This document shows positions 8,417 through 16,215 of a DNA stretch of 21,574 nucleotides, piece after piece. The DNA comes from Betaproteobacteria bacterium. Its GTDB lineage: Bacteria; Pseudomonadota; Gammaproteobacteria; Burkholderiales; CAIKXV01. Positions within the stretch are counted from its first letter, which is position 1, and each line of letters starts with the position of its first letter. Location of the stretch: positions 1 to 21,574 of the forward strand of contig CANGUQ010000007.1 in assembly GCA_947456915.1 (NCBI GenBank), read 5' to 3'. The notes below the pieces were generated by a model, which was not told the DNA's origin, searched no databases, and saw only the letters and a list, made by a program, of their open reading frames with translations. Both the position numbers and the translations under genes were made by a program.

Positions 8417-9502
8417 ATGGCCCACGCCTCTCGTCCTGGCCCGCTCAATCCCCCTTTCGGCGTCTGCCAGGTTCCGGACAGGACCTCGGGTACGCTGGGT
8501 CTGCTCGACCAGGGAGATCCCAACGCCACGTCGCTGCTAGGCAATACGCCTGGCGCGCTCGGTCTGCGTGACTGGGCCGATCCCGACCTGGACGATATCG
8601 TCGAAGCTGCCCTTCGCAGCATCGGCGTCATCGGGAGAGCACGCCATGGCACGTCCCCGCCGCCAGCCGCCGCCCCAGCCGCGGCGCCGGGCTCGGCGTC
8701 GCCGCCCACCCAGACCGCCGCTGTCCCGGAAATCGAGCTGGCGCGGGCGCAGGAGATGGCGCTGATGATCACGACCGTGTTCGAGGGCGGAAAGTCGATG
8801 AACTACGCAGCCCTCGCAGATGACTTCGACGGGATGGGCACCTCGTTCGGCCTGATCCAGTGGAACTTCGGCTCGAATACGCTGGGCCCCCTGCTCAAGA
8901 AGATGCAGACCGCCGGTGAAGTCGCCTTTGCGGCCTGTTTCCCGGAGAGCGCGGACTACCCGACCCTGAAGGCTGCACTGAATTCCAACAGCAAGGCGGA
9001 CCAGCTCAAATGGGCGCGCGACCTGATCAAGAAGGACCGCGAGGCCTGGAGCGCAGCGTTCAAGGCCATCGGCTCCAACCCGGTGTTCAACCAGATCCAG
9101 CGCGAGCAGGCGAGCGCCAAGTACCACCCTGCAGTGGTGTCGGTCATCGCGCTGCTGCGGAAGATGAGCCCTGACTTGCTTTCCAGGGTCGAGTTTCGCA
9201 GCTATGCCGCGCTGTTCGATCTGTGCGTTCAGCAAGGGAACATCGACAAGGCGATCGATGCAATCGAGTCGCGGGTGAAGTCGGAGAAACCCGACACACA
9301 GCGCGCGCTCATGGAGATCGCTGCCGTCGAGCGCGGGCGCTCGGCGAAAGCCGAATGGGTATCGGACTGCATCAGCCGGCGCATGGGCATCCTGAGCGGC
9401 GGCGCCTTCGAATCGACGGAAAACAAGGTCACCAAGAAGCGCAACAACCCGCAGTACGCTCTGATCACAGAACATGGGACCAAGACAGTCGCCGGGCTCT
9501 GA
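8417..9502 (+). CDS. Putative lysozyme/chitosanase-like (GH46-like fold) protein with duplicated N-terminal motif
   Basis: 361 residues from the chosen ATG. Residues 23-57 hold two copies of a motif of the form T-x-G-x-L-G-L-x-D-x-x-D-P, exactly 21 residues apart. A Pro/Ala-rich linker (about 80-105) follows. The rest resembles lysozyme-like GH46 enzymes: TVFEGG with Glu123 as candidate catalytic acid, then DDFDGMGTSFGLIQWNFGS with Asp135, Asp136 and Asp138, and a helical C-terminal half with LFDLCVQQGNIDKAI. No signal peptide or membrane segment is visible, so any export would need a dedicated route. The frame is open to 8138, but those 93 extra residues are Arg/Pro-rich and look non-coding. 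The start lacks a good ribosome binding site. The next gene overlaps its end by 29 bases. The fold call is by motif only. Confidence 0.75.
   Translation: MAHASRPGPLNPPFGVCQVPDRTSGTLGLLDQGDPNATSLLGNTPGALGLRDWADPDLDDIVEAALRSIGVIGRARHGTSPPPAAAPAAAPGSASPPTQTAAVPEIELARAQEMALMITTVFEGGKSMNYAALADDFDGMGTSFGLIQWNFGSNTLGPLLKKMQTAGEVAFAACFPESADYPTLKAALNSNSKADQLKWARDLIKKDREAWSAAFKAIGSNPVFNQIQREQASAKYHPAVVSVIALLRKMSPDLLSRVEFRSYAALFDLCVQQGNIDKAIDAIESRVKSEKPDTQRALMEIAAVERGRSAKAEWVSDCISRRMGILSGGAFESTENKVTKKRNNPQYALITEHGTKTVAGL
8483..8587 (+). repeat. Two-copy protein repeat, 21-residue period
   Basis: Residues 23-36 (TSGTLGLLDQGDPN) and 44-57 (TPGALGLRDWADPD) of the lysozyme-like protein align without gaps at a period of 63 bases. 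They share T, G, LGL, D and DP positions. The DNA copies have diverged, so this is a conserved protein motif rather than a recent duplication. Confidence 0.75.
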
Positions 9503-10259
9503 GGGGGTTCGCAGTGGCGGCCGGCGTGCGTGGCTTGCGCTCTGGTGTCTGCTGTTGTCCGTGGACTGCCATGCCGCTGCAGCCGTTGCGCGGTTCGAGT
9601 GCGAGTCGGGTGTCTGCGGCTTCAACGTGCTCGAGTCCCGGCTCGTCGTCGCACCGTGCGCCGGGCGTTCAGTGCTCGCCGCCTACAGCGAGTCGAGCGG
9701 GATCACGCTGCTGCAATGTACCTCGGACGAGGGGCCGTCGGAGACTCTGGGTTACGTCTTCGACCGCTCCAGACCGAAGGCACCCGCCCTCGAGCTCAGC
9801 GGTATCCGTTTCGTGAAGGCGAACGCCCTGCGCGCAGCGGCGGAACACGGCATCCCGGACAGGTTCGGTGTCATTCCACTCTGCGTGGCGCCGGGACCCG
9901 CCCGGGTCGGTCAACTGGTCATGGTCGCGAGACAGCCCGGCCCGGATCCTCAGGCTGGAGACTGCTTCCGCGTGCTGCGGGCGGTGTCAACCGCCGACGG
10001 CCTCGACGTCCGGGCGGACGACGCGGCGCCGGTATCCGCGAGGCAGGCCGCGCCTGACCTCTGGACCACGTTACGCAGGAACCTGCGGCCATTCCTCGGA
10101 CCGGTGACTGCCCCGCGCCCGCAAGGCAGCATCACGCGCGGGAATGCACAGCGCGCGACGCTCCACGCCGAGCCCCGCGCAGCACGAGGCACCGCAGGTC
10201 TTTCGATCGCGACCACTCCGGATCCCTCGTGGACCGCAAGAGCGGCACGGCCCGCCTGA
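9474..10259 (+). CDS. Unrecognised, probably exported protein; candidate partner of the lysozyme-like protein
   Basis: 261 residues, family not recognised. Residues 17-38 (RRAWLALWCLLLSVDCHAAA) form a basic and hydrophobic stretch ending in Ala, like a Sec signal peptide. The mature part has scattered cysteines (FECESGVCGF, APCAGR, LQCTSDEG, PLCVAPG, DCFRV) that could form disulfides in the periplasm. Its frame starts inside the last 29 bases of the lysozyme-like gene, implying coupled expression; the ATG at 9474 is the only standard start near and has no clear ribosome binding site. The last 50 or so residues are Arg/Ala/Thr-rich and may be a poorly conserved tail. An inhibitor or immunity role is possible by context only. 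Confidence 0.6.
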   Translation: MGPRQSPGSEGVRSGGRRAWLALWCLLLSVDCHAAAAVARFECESGVCGFNVLESRLVVAPCAGRSVLAAYSESSGITLLQCTSDEGPSETLGYVFDRSRPKAPALELSGIRFVKANALRAAAEHGIPDRFGVIPLCVAPGPARVGQLVMVARQPGPDPQAGDCFRVLRAVSTADGLDVRADDAAPVSARQAAPDLWTTLRRNLRPFLGPVTAPRPQGSITRGNAQRATLHAEPRAARGTAGLSIATTPDPSWTARAARPA

Positions 10260-10475
10260 TCAGGATCCATCAGCCGGCTCGATTCGTTCTCGCCCAGTGA
10301 GGCCGCGACGGCACGGGGCGGCTCGAGTGTCCGCCTCGCGGATCTTCCGGGCACGCGCTGATTTCACCGGGCCCGAGGTGAATCGACGAGCGCCAATGAA
10401 GCGAAGTCGGACAACGATCAGTCGTGGACTGCCTTCGCGGCCGCGATGCTCGTGCTCGGGCTGATCGCGACGCGA
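10260..10475 (+). other. Intergenic region with a start-less coding-like frame ending in a hydrophobic helix
   Basis: After the stop at 10259 the same frame has a second stop at 10359-10361. From there it runs open to TAG at 10488-10490, ending in DNDQSW, then TAFAAAMLVLGLIATRLLRL. That is a polar stretch, one hydrophobic helix and a basic tail, the layout of a C-terminal membrane anchor or sorting signal. There is no usable start codon before the helix. It may be a decayed or frameshifted C-terminus, or chance. Confidence 0.3.
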
Positions 10476-10542
10476 CTGCTGCGCCTGTAGCTGCCCCGGT
10501 GCCTGCACCCGGCAGCCCCGGGGACGGCTACAGGCGCAGCAG
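10476..10542. terminator. Perfect 16-bp inverted repeat between convergent ends, possible bidirectional terminator
   Basis: CTGCTGCGCCTGTAGC at 10476-10491 is the exact reverse complement of 10527-10542, with 35 bases between. The right arm is the last codons and stop of the amidohydrolase gene (Leu-Leu-Arg-Leu-stop on the minus strand). The left arm reads the same on the plus strand. An inner CTGCC/GGCAG pair (10491-10495, 10511-10515) and a CCCCGGGG palindrome lie in the spacer. No T-run follows on either side. Confidence 0.6.
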
Positions 10543-11514
10543 CCGCGCCGCATTTCCCCACAGCACCTGCTCGCGCTGACTGGCATCGAGCGTGGTGATC
10601 TCGTGCACGACACCGACCGGGTCGTTGTGCGCGATGTCGAAGCAGTAGTCGCTGCCCATCAGGATGCGGTCGGTGCCCACCAGCTTCACCAGGTACTCCA
10701 TCACCTCGGGACAGTAGCTGATCGTGTCGTAGGTGAACCGCTTCAGGTACTCGCTGGGTGGACGCGGCAGATGCTTGCACTCGGGACGCACGTTGAAGCC
10801 CTGGTCGAGACGTCCACGCAGTATCGGCAACGCCCCGCCCGCGTGCGGCAGCGACACCTCGAGTTTCGGAAACGCGTCGAGCACGCCGCCGAATATCAGG
10901 TGCGAGGCGGCGATCGCCACGTCGAACGGATTGCCCAGCGTGTTGATCAGGTACCACTGCTTCAGTCGTTCGTTGTTGATCATCATCGGATGCAGGAACA
11001 GCGGCAGACCGAGTTCCTCCATCCGGGCATACACCGGGAAGAAGCTGCGATCGGAGAGTTCCCGGTCGCGCACGGCGGTGGCCATGTAGACGCCGCGGAT
11101 ACCGGGCAACTTCGCAGCGCGCTCGAGCTCCTCCAGCGCGAGGCGGACGTTCTGGAACGGCAGATGCGCGAAGCCGATGAAGCGCGACGGGTGCGCGATG
11201 TGCGCAGCGCTGATCGCGTCGTTCACCGCTGCCGCGAGCTGCAAGCCGAGGTCGTCGTCGGCCCAGTACACCATCGGCTGCGTCATCGACAGCGCGTGCA
11301 TGTCCAGACCCATCCGGTCCATGAAGGCGAGCCGCTCGGCGAGGTCGATGAAGCCGGAGGTGATCGGCCCGGTGCGCAGCGCGAGGCCGACCTGGATGAA
11401 GTGCGCACCGGAGGCATCGGTAGTCACCGTCGCGCCGCAGCGCGCGCCGTGGCGTGCGACCAGATCGATGAAGGTCTGGGGAAAGAAGTGGGCGTGCGTG
11501 TCGATCGTGGGCAT
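10528..11514 (-). CDS. ACMSD-like amidohydrolase (amidohydrolase family 2)
   Basis: 328 residues, typical length. It starts MPTIDTHAHFFPQ, giving the metal-binding HxH pair His7 and His9. Further metal or catalytic residues are His175 (LFLHPMM), His224 (LPHAGG) and Asp289 (MGSDY). This is the set seen in aminocarboxymuconate-semialdehyde decarboxylase, gamma-resorcylate decarboxylase and related decarboxylases or hydrolases. The frame is open far upstream to 12012, but those residues overlap the preceding gene and look non-coding; the ATG at 11514 places HxH where the family has it. It is the last gene of the second catabolic cluster, 166 bases after the binding-protein gene. A decarboxylase or hydrolase of a ring-derived acid is the likely role; substrate unknown. 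Confidence 0.92.
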   Translation of the reverse strand: MPTIDTHAHFFPQTFIDLVARHGARCGATVTTDASGAHFIQVGLALRTGPITSGFIDLAERLAFMDRMGLDMHALSMTQPMVYWADDDLGLQLAAAVNDAISAAHIAHPSRFIGFAHLPFQNVRLALEELERAAKLPGIRGVYMATAVRDRELSDRSFFPVYARMEELGLPLFLHPMMINNERLKQWYLINTLGNPFDVAIAASHLIFGGVLDAFPKLEVSLPHAGGALPILRGRLDQGFNVRPECKHLPRPPSEYLKRFTYDTISYCPEVMEYLVKLVGTDRILMGSDYCFDIAHNDPVGVVHEITTLDASQREQVLWGNAARLLRL

Positions 11515-11680
11515 CGGAATACGTTCGGAGCGAGGGTAGGGCGCCGTGGCGGCGCCGGGCGGGAGGACTGCACTGCGCGGCCACGAGCTTACGCGAGAGA
11601 AGTCGCCGGCGCGCTCGATCCGGTCGAGGACCCTGCAGCCGCCGGCATCACGTTGCGCCCGGCGTGCCGGGCGCGGCCGC

Positions 11681-12721
11681 TCACTCCAGCGACAGCTTCG
11701 CCGCCTTGACCACCCGCGTCCACTTGTCGATCTCGGCGCGGATGTACGCGGCGAATTCCTCGGGACGGTTGCCGACCGCCTCGGCGCCGTCGGCGGCAAG
11801 GCGCTCGCCCACGTCGGGCAGCAGCAACGCGCGCGCAACCTCGCTCTGCGTGCGTGCGACGATCTCGCGCGCGGTCCCGGCGGGCGCAAACAGGCCGTAC
11901 CACTGGATCGCCTCGTAGCCGGGCAAGCCTGCCTCGGCGATCGTCGGCACGCCGGGCAGACCGGCAGCGCGCTTCGCGCTGGTGACCCCGAGTGCGCGCA
12001 GCTTGCCGGCACGCAGGAACGGCGCGGCCGTCAGCGTGTTGGGCATCGACAGCTGGACGTGACCGGCGATGAGATCGGTCGTCGCCGGCCCGGTGCCCTT
12101 GTAGGCGATGTGCGCGACATCGATACCGGCCATCGCGAGAAACAGTTCCATCGACATGTGCGGCGAGGTGCCGGCGCCAGCCGAGCTGTAGTTGAGCAGC
12201 CCGGGCTTTGCCTTCGCCAGCGCGATCAGTTCCTTCACCGACTTCACCGGCAGGCTCGGATGCACGGTGAGCACGTTCGGCAGCGATGCGGCGAGGGTGA
12301 CCGGGACGAAGTCGCGCAGCGTGTCGTATGGCGGCTTCTTCGCCAGTACCTGATTCAGCACGATCGCACTGGCCGCCATCAGCTGGGTGTAGCCATCGGC
12401 CGGCGCGCGCGCGACGAATTCCGTGCCCAGAATCTGCCCGGCGCCCGGACGGTTCTCCACCAGCACCGACTGCGCCAGCGACTCGGAGAGCTTCTGCGCG
12501 AGGATGCGGGTGACGATGTCGGTGCCGCCTCCCGGAGAAGTCGGCACGACGATGCGAATCGGCTTCCCCGGCCACGCGCCCGGCTGCGTCCAGCCCGGCA
12601 TCGGCGCGATCCCCAGCAGCGCGAGCGAGGCGGCTGCGAGCAGGGTCGGCAGCGGCAGTGACGGCGCACGCGCTGCCGCTGCCGCTGGCGCGGGACGTGC
12701 TGCGATCGTCGTCATGCTCAT
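11681..12721 (-). CDS. Bug/TctC-family periplasmic substrate-binding protein
   Basis: 346 residues. It has a long Ala/Pro-rich N-terminus followed by a hydrophobic signal segment (LLAAASLALLGIAP), then the family blocks IRIVVPTSPGGGTDIVTR, QSVLVENRPGAGQILG, NYSSAGAGTSPHMSME, HIAYKGTGPATTDLIAG and WYGLFAPAGTAREI. The start at 12721 has GAGGA seven bases upstream; an ATG two codons further (12715) is an alternative. It begins 10 bases after the stop of the lactonase gene, so the two are almost certainly co-transcribed. It probably feeds this cluster with its substrate. No TctA or TctB genes are near. Confidence 0.95.
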   Translation of the reverse strand: MSMTTIAARPAPAAAAARAPSLPLPTLLAAASLALLGIAPMPGWTQPGAWPGKPIRIVVPTSPGGGTDIVTRILAQKLSESLAQSVLVENRPGAGQILGTEFVARAPADGYTQLMAASAIVLNQVLAKKPPYDTLRDFVPVTLAASLPNVLTVHPSLPVKSVKELIALAKAKPGLLNYSSAGAGTSPHMSMELFLAMAGIDVAHIAYKGTGPATTDLIAGHVQLSMPNTLTAAPFLRAGKLRALGVTSAKRAAGLPGVPTIAEAGLPGYEAIQWYGLFAPAGTAREIVARTQSEVARALLLPDVGERLAADGAEAVGNRPEEFAAYIRAEIDKWTRVVKAAKLSLE

Positions 12722-12731
12722 GCCTGCGTCC

Positions 12732-13652
12732 TCATCGATGCGAGTACAGGAGGTGTCCGGGCACCGGCAGCTCGCAGCGCAGGATCGTGCCGCGATAGGA
12801 ATCGGTGATGTACAGGTGGCGGTTCTGCGGGCCGCCGTACGCCATGTTGGTGAGCCGCCCGCCGCCATCGGCGGCGCGGATCGCGTACAGCATCTCGCCA
12901 GCCGGGCTGATGATCCACACGATGCCCACGCGGGCGTGCCCCACCGCCAGATTGCCAGCGGCATCCACCGCCAGTCCGTCCGGGCCGTGCATGCCCGGCA
13001 GGTACGCGAATACGCCGCCCTTGCTCGGCGTGCCATCGCGCAGCGGCAGATGCCACATGCAGTTGGTACGCGTCATCGCGACGTACAGCGCCGACTCGTC
13101 CGGGGTGAGCGCGATCCCGTTCGGGCTGGGCCCGTTGCCGATCAGGCACTCGAGCCGTCCATCGGGCTGCGCGCGCCAGACCCGCCCGCTGGGATCGTGC
13201 ACGCCGGTCTGTCCCTGATCGGTGAAGTACAGATCGCCGCTGGCAGCGAACACCAGGTCGTTGACACCCTTGAACCCTTCGGAGCGTGCGTGGGTGAGCC
13301 AGGGCTGCACGCGGCCGGTCTGCGGGTCGCACACCATCACTCCGTGCCGGTAGTCGCAGATGAACAGCCGGCCGTCGCGGTGGATGGCGAGGCCGTTGGG
13401 CCAGCCGTCGTACTGCGCCGCGACGCTCACCTGCGCGTCGGGGGTGATGCGGAAGATGCGGCCGTACGGAATGTCGACCACGTACAGGTTGCCGGCACGA
13501 TCGAATGCGGGCCCTTCGAGAAAGCAGCCGAGCTTCGCGCCCGGATGATTGGCGTCGATCCAGCTCGACGGCTCGCCGCTTCTGCGCAGCGAGTCCGGGA
13601 TCGTCGCGAACACCTCGGCGACGAGTTCGGTCGGCGGTTGAAAGAAACGCAT
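12732..13652 (-). CDS. SMP-30/gluconolactonase-like beta-propeller hydrolase
   Basis: 306 residues. Repeated beta-propeller blades are visible (EGPAFDRAGNLYVVDIPYGR, NGLAIHRDGRLFICDYRHG, GVNDLVFAASGDLYFTDQG, PNGIALTPDESALYVA, DGLAVDAAGNLAVGH, HLYITDSYRGTI). The SMP-30 metal ligands are plausible: Glu46 in LEGPAFD, the Asn of GVNDL or PNGI, and the Asp of ITDSYRG. Family members open lactones in the cytoplasm or periplasm; no signal peptide is seen. The frame is open to 13835, but the ATG at 13652 has GAGG eight bases upstream and the family-like start. It lies between the MmgE/PrpD gene and the binding-protein gene, so a lactone step in this pathway is likely. Confidence 0.92.
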   Translation of the reverse strand: MRFFQPPTELVAEVFATIPDSLRRSGEPSSWIDANHPGAKLGCFLEGPAFDRAGNLYVVDIPYGRIFRITPDAQVSVAAQYDGWPNGLAIHRDGRLFICDYRHGVMVCDPQTGRVQPWLTHARSEGFKGVNDLVFAASGDLYFTDQGQTGVHDPSGRVWRAQPDGRLECLIGNGPSPNGIALTPDESALYVAMTRTNCMWHLPLRDGTPSKGGVFAYLPGMHGPDGLAVDAAGNLAVGHARVGIVWIISPAGEMLYAIRAADGGGRLTNMAYGGPQNRHLYITDSYRGTILRCELPVPGHLLYSHR

Positions 13653-13743
13653 GGCGCTATCCTCGATCCAGACCTGAGATCCTGAAGTACCGCGCGCTGC
13701 ATGCGCGCAGCTCGGTTCGGCGGGATACCCCCCGCCATCGCGA

Positions 13744-15147
13744 TCACCCCCGCAGCAGTCCGAACAGCGGCCGCAGATCGGCGACGCGGTCCAGTCGCCA
13801 GACCGCGGCGATGAGCGCCTGCGCGCGCCGCGCACCGAGTGCGGGCGCGAGCAGCGGCCGGCACTTGCGCTCGAGGTCGGCGCGATTCATCGGGCGCGTC
13901 GCACTGCCCAGCACCGCGCGGGTGTGATGCCGCTCGCGGCGCGCCTGCGCCCGGCCGGTCGCCGGATCCGTGCGCCGGAACTCGATCTCGACGATCGCCT
14001 GCGTCGTCTTCGCCCGCGACAGCGCCGCGCTGCCCACCAGTTCCACCTTCTCCCTGAGCGCCGCCACCGAACGATCGCGCGCGCGCGCCGGGTCGTGCGA
14101 AGCCTCGAAACTGATGTCGCCATCGAGCAGCATGATCGCCACCAGATGCTGCAGGTTGATGTCGGCCATCTTGCGACCGCTCACCGTACGCGCGCCCTGC
14201 TCGTCGACGGTGATGTGCACGCGCTCGACCTCGTGGGCGCGGATCGCGTGGCGCTCGATCAGCGTCGACAGCGCATCGAGCGGCGCCTGGATCGGATAGC
14301 CCACGGGCCAGCGCTTGATCGCGGTGTGCATGATGTCGAACCGCGTACCCAGCCCGGCGACGAACTCGCGCGGGCGGATGAAAGGCGCGAACGCGTGCAG
14401 GAAGCCGCGATCGCCGCTGAACACGTCCTCGACGCCGGTGAAACCGGCTGCGGCCATCGTCGCCGCGGTCACCCCGTTGCGCGCCGGCATGCCACCGAAG
14501 TCGAACGCCTTCTCCACGTGCTCGGTGTCGCGCGCCCAGCAGGACAGACCACTCGCCTGCTGCGCGGTGTACGAGAGCAGATAGCGCGCTGCGCGCGCAT
14601 CGAGGCGCGCCAGCGCGCCGGCCGCGGCTGCCGCGCCGAAGGTGCCGCCGAAACTGTGGGTCGAGTGGCCGGCGCTGCGAAAGTGCTCGATGCCCAGCGC
14701 CTTCGACGTACGCGCGCACAGGTCGTAGCCGAGCACGATCGCGCGCAGCAGTTCGCGCCCGCTTGCACGCTCGCGCTCGGCCATCGCCAGCGCTGCCGGC
14801 ACCACCGCGCAACCCGGATGCACCAGCGCGAGATAGTAGGCATCGTCGGTCTCGTCGGCGTGCGCGAGCATGCCGTTGGCCAGCGCGGCGTTGACCGCAT
14901 TGGTGCGCCAGCCCGCGGTGAACACGCTCGCCTCCGGCGTGCCGCCGAGTGCACGCACGTATTCGAGGGCGCGCTTCCCGGGCAGCAGGGGCGCGCCCGA
15001 GATCATCGCCGACACGGTGTCGAGCAGATGCAGCTTGGCGCGCTCGGTGACCGCTGCCGGCAGCGAGCGTCGCGGTGTGCCGGCGATCCAGTTCGCCAGC
15101 GTGTCCATCAGCGGCGAGATCGTCTCGCCTGCGCGTCGTTGCGCCAT
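13744..15147 (-). CDS. MmgE/PrpD-family protein (2-methylcitrate dehydratase-like)
   Basis: 467 residues, the family's usual size. The N-terminal helical domain includes LHLLDTVSAMISG, and the conserved block ANGMLAHADETDDAYYLALV-HPG matches the AHxxDxDD and HPG signatures. GHSTHSFGGTFGAAAAAGAL follows, and the C-terminal domain has GRKMADINLQHLVAIMLLDG. Members dehydrate or isomerise small di- and tricarboxylic acids such as 2-methylcitrate; many catabolic paralogues have unknown substrates. No prpB or prpC is present, so propionate use is not supported. A GTG at 15153 would be too near the ribosome binding site, hence ATG 15147. It is the first gene of the second catabolic cluster, 91 bases before the lactonase; a 6-bp hairpin lies in that gap (13692-13708). 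Confidence 0.93.
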   Translation of the reverse strand: MAQRRAGETISPLMDTLANWIAGTPRRSLPAAVTERAKLHLLDTVSAMISGAPLLPGKRALEYVRALGGTPEASVFTAGWRTNAVNAALANGMLAHADETDDAYYLALVHPGCAVVPAALAMAERERASGRELLRAIVLGYDLCARTSKALGIEHFRSAGHSTHSFGGTFGAAAAAGALARLDARAARYLLSYTAQQASGLSCWARDTEHVEKAFDFGGMPARNGVTAATMAAAGFTGVEDVFSGDRGFLHAFAPFIRPREFVAGLGTRFDIMHTAIKRWPVGYPIQAPLDALSTLIERHAIRAHEVERVHITVDEQGARTVSGRKMADINLQHLVAIMLLDGDISFEASHDPARARDRSVAALREKVELVGSAALSRAKTTQAIVEIEFRRTDPATGRAQARRERHHTRAVLGSATRPMNRADLERKCRPLLAPALGARRAQALIAAVWRLDRVADLRPLFGLLRG

Positions 15148-15154
15148 TGCCACC

Positions 15155-15159
15155 CCTCC
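15155..15159 (-). promoter_or_regulatory. Ribosome binding site that fixes the MmgE/PrpD start
   Basis: GGAGG on the minus strand lies seven bases before ATG 15147. The in-frame GTG at 15153 would leave only one base, so the ATG is preferred. Confidence 0.7.
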
Positions 15160-15262
15160 CCCTTGCTGTCCATGCGCGTGCTCTGCGGCACGTCGCTGCA
15201 GCGCTCCTCTGCAGCCGCTCCCCGTGACCCGATCGAACCGGCTCGACGCCGGCGTGCGCCGC

Positions 15263-16153
15263 TCAGGCGATGTAGTGATCGATCAGCAGCGCCGCGAAGA
15301 TCAGCGTCAGGTACAGGATCGAGTAGCGGAACGTGCGCCGCGCGAGCCAGTCGCTGTAGTTCGTGTACAGCCGCCACGCATAGCGCAGGAACACCCCGCC
15401 GAGCATCACCGCCGAGATCAGGTACACCCAGCCGCTCATCCTGATCGCGAAGGGCAGCAGCGAGCAGGCGAACAGGATGACCGTGTAGAGCAGCACCGAG
15501 AGCTGCGTGAAGCGCTCGCCGTGGGTGACCGGCAGCATCGGGATGCCGGCCTTGGCATATTCGTGCTTGCGGTACAGCGCGAGCGCCCAGAAGTGCGGCG
15601 GCGTCCACGCGAAGATGATGAGAAACAGCACGAGCGCTGCCGGCGCCACCTCGCCAGTGATCGCAGCCCAGCCGAGCACCGGCGGCATCGCGCCCGAGGC
15701 GCCACCGATCACGATGTTCTGCGGTGTCAGCGGCTTGAGCACGACGGTGTAGATCACCGCGTAGCCGACGAAGGTGGCGAAGGTGAGCCACATCGTCAGC
15801 GTGTTGACGAGATTGTGCAGGATCAGCAGGCCGGCGCCGCCGACGATGCCGGCGAACACGAGGGTCTGCAGCGAGGTCAGCGAGCCGCTGGGCAGCGGCC
15901 GTGCCCGCGTGCGCGCCATCACCGCATCGATCTTCTGCTCGATCAGGCAGTTGACCGCGGCCGCTGCTCCGGCCACCAGGGCGATGCCGATGGTGGCGAA
16001 CACCACCGGCGCGATCGGTGGCAGGGTCCCCGGCTCGGTCGCCAGGAACATGCCGATGACCGCGGTGAACACGATCAGCGACACCACGCGCGGCTTGGTC
16101 AGTTCGTAGAACTGGCGCAGCGTGCCGGCGGGCAGGGCGAGACTCTGGGACAT
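15263..16153 (-). CDS. ctaB: Protoheme IX farnesyltransferase (heme O synthase)
   Basis: 296 residues of the UbiA-type prenyltransferase fold with seven to nine hydrophobic segments. The N-terminal YELTKPRVVSLIVFTAVIGM and the loop NCLIEQKIDAVMARTRARPL (with LPSG after it) are the heme O synthase signatures and include the prenyl-diphosphate-binding acidic residues. A second loop carries WTPPHFWALALYRKHEYAKA, then GIPMLPV, which is highly specific for CtaB. The enzyme adds a farnesyl group to heme B in the inner membrane, giving heme O for CtaA. It is 62 bases after ctaA on the same strand, and the last cytochrome oxidase gene before the catabolic cluster. Confidence 0.98.
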   Translation of the reverse strand: MSQSLALPAGTLRQFYELTKPRVVSLIVFTAVIGMFLATEPGTLPPIAPVVFATIGIALVAGAAAAVNCLIEQKIDAVMARTRARPLPSGSLTSLQTLVFAGIVGGAGLLILHNLVNTLTMWLTFATFVGYAVIYTVVLKPLTPQNIVIGGASGAMPPVLGWAAITGEVAPAALVLFLIIFAWTPPHFWALALYRKHEYAKAGIPMLPVTHGERFTQLSVLLYTVILFACSLLPFAIRMSGWVYLISAVMLGGVFLRYAWRLYTNYSDWLARRTFRYSILYLTLIFAALLIDHYIA

Positions 16154-16215
16154 GGGTCAGGTAGGGTCGTGGCGGGTGCAGGGTGCCGGGATCGATCCGC
16201 GTCGATCGGCGCCGA

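Noticed and set aside
13692..13708. GCGCGC/GCGCGC hairpin between the MmgE/PrpD and lactonase genes
   Set aside because: The stem is a simple GC alternation of six pairs inside what looks like one operon, with no T-run; it is too weak to call a terminator.
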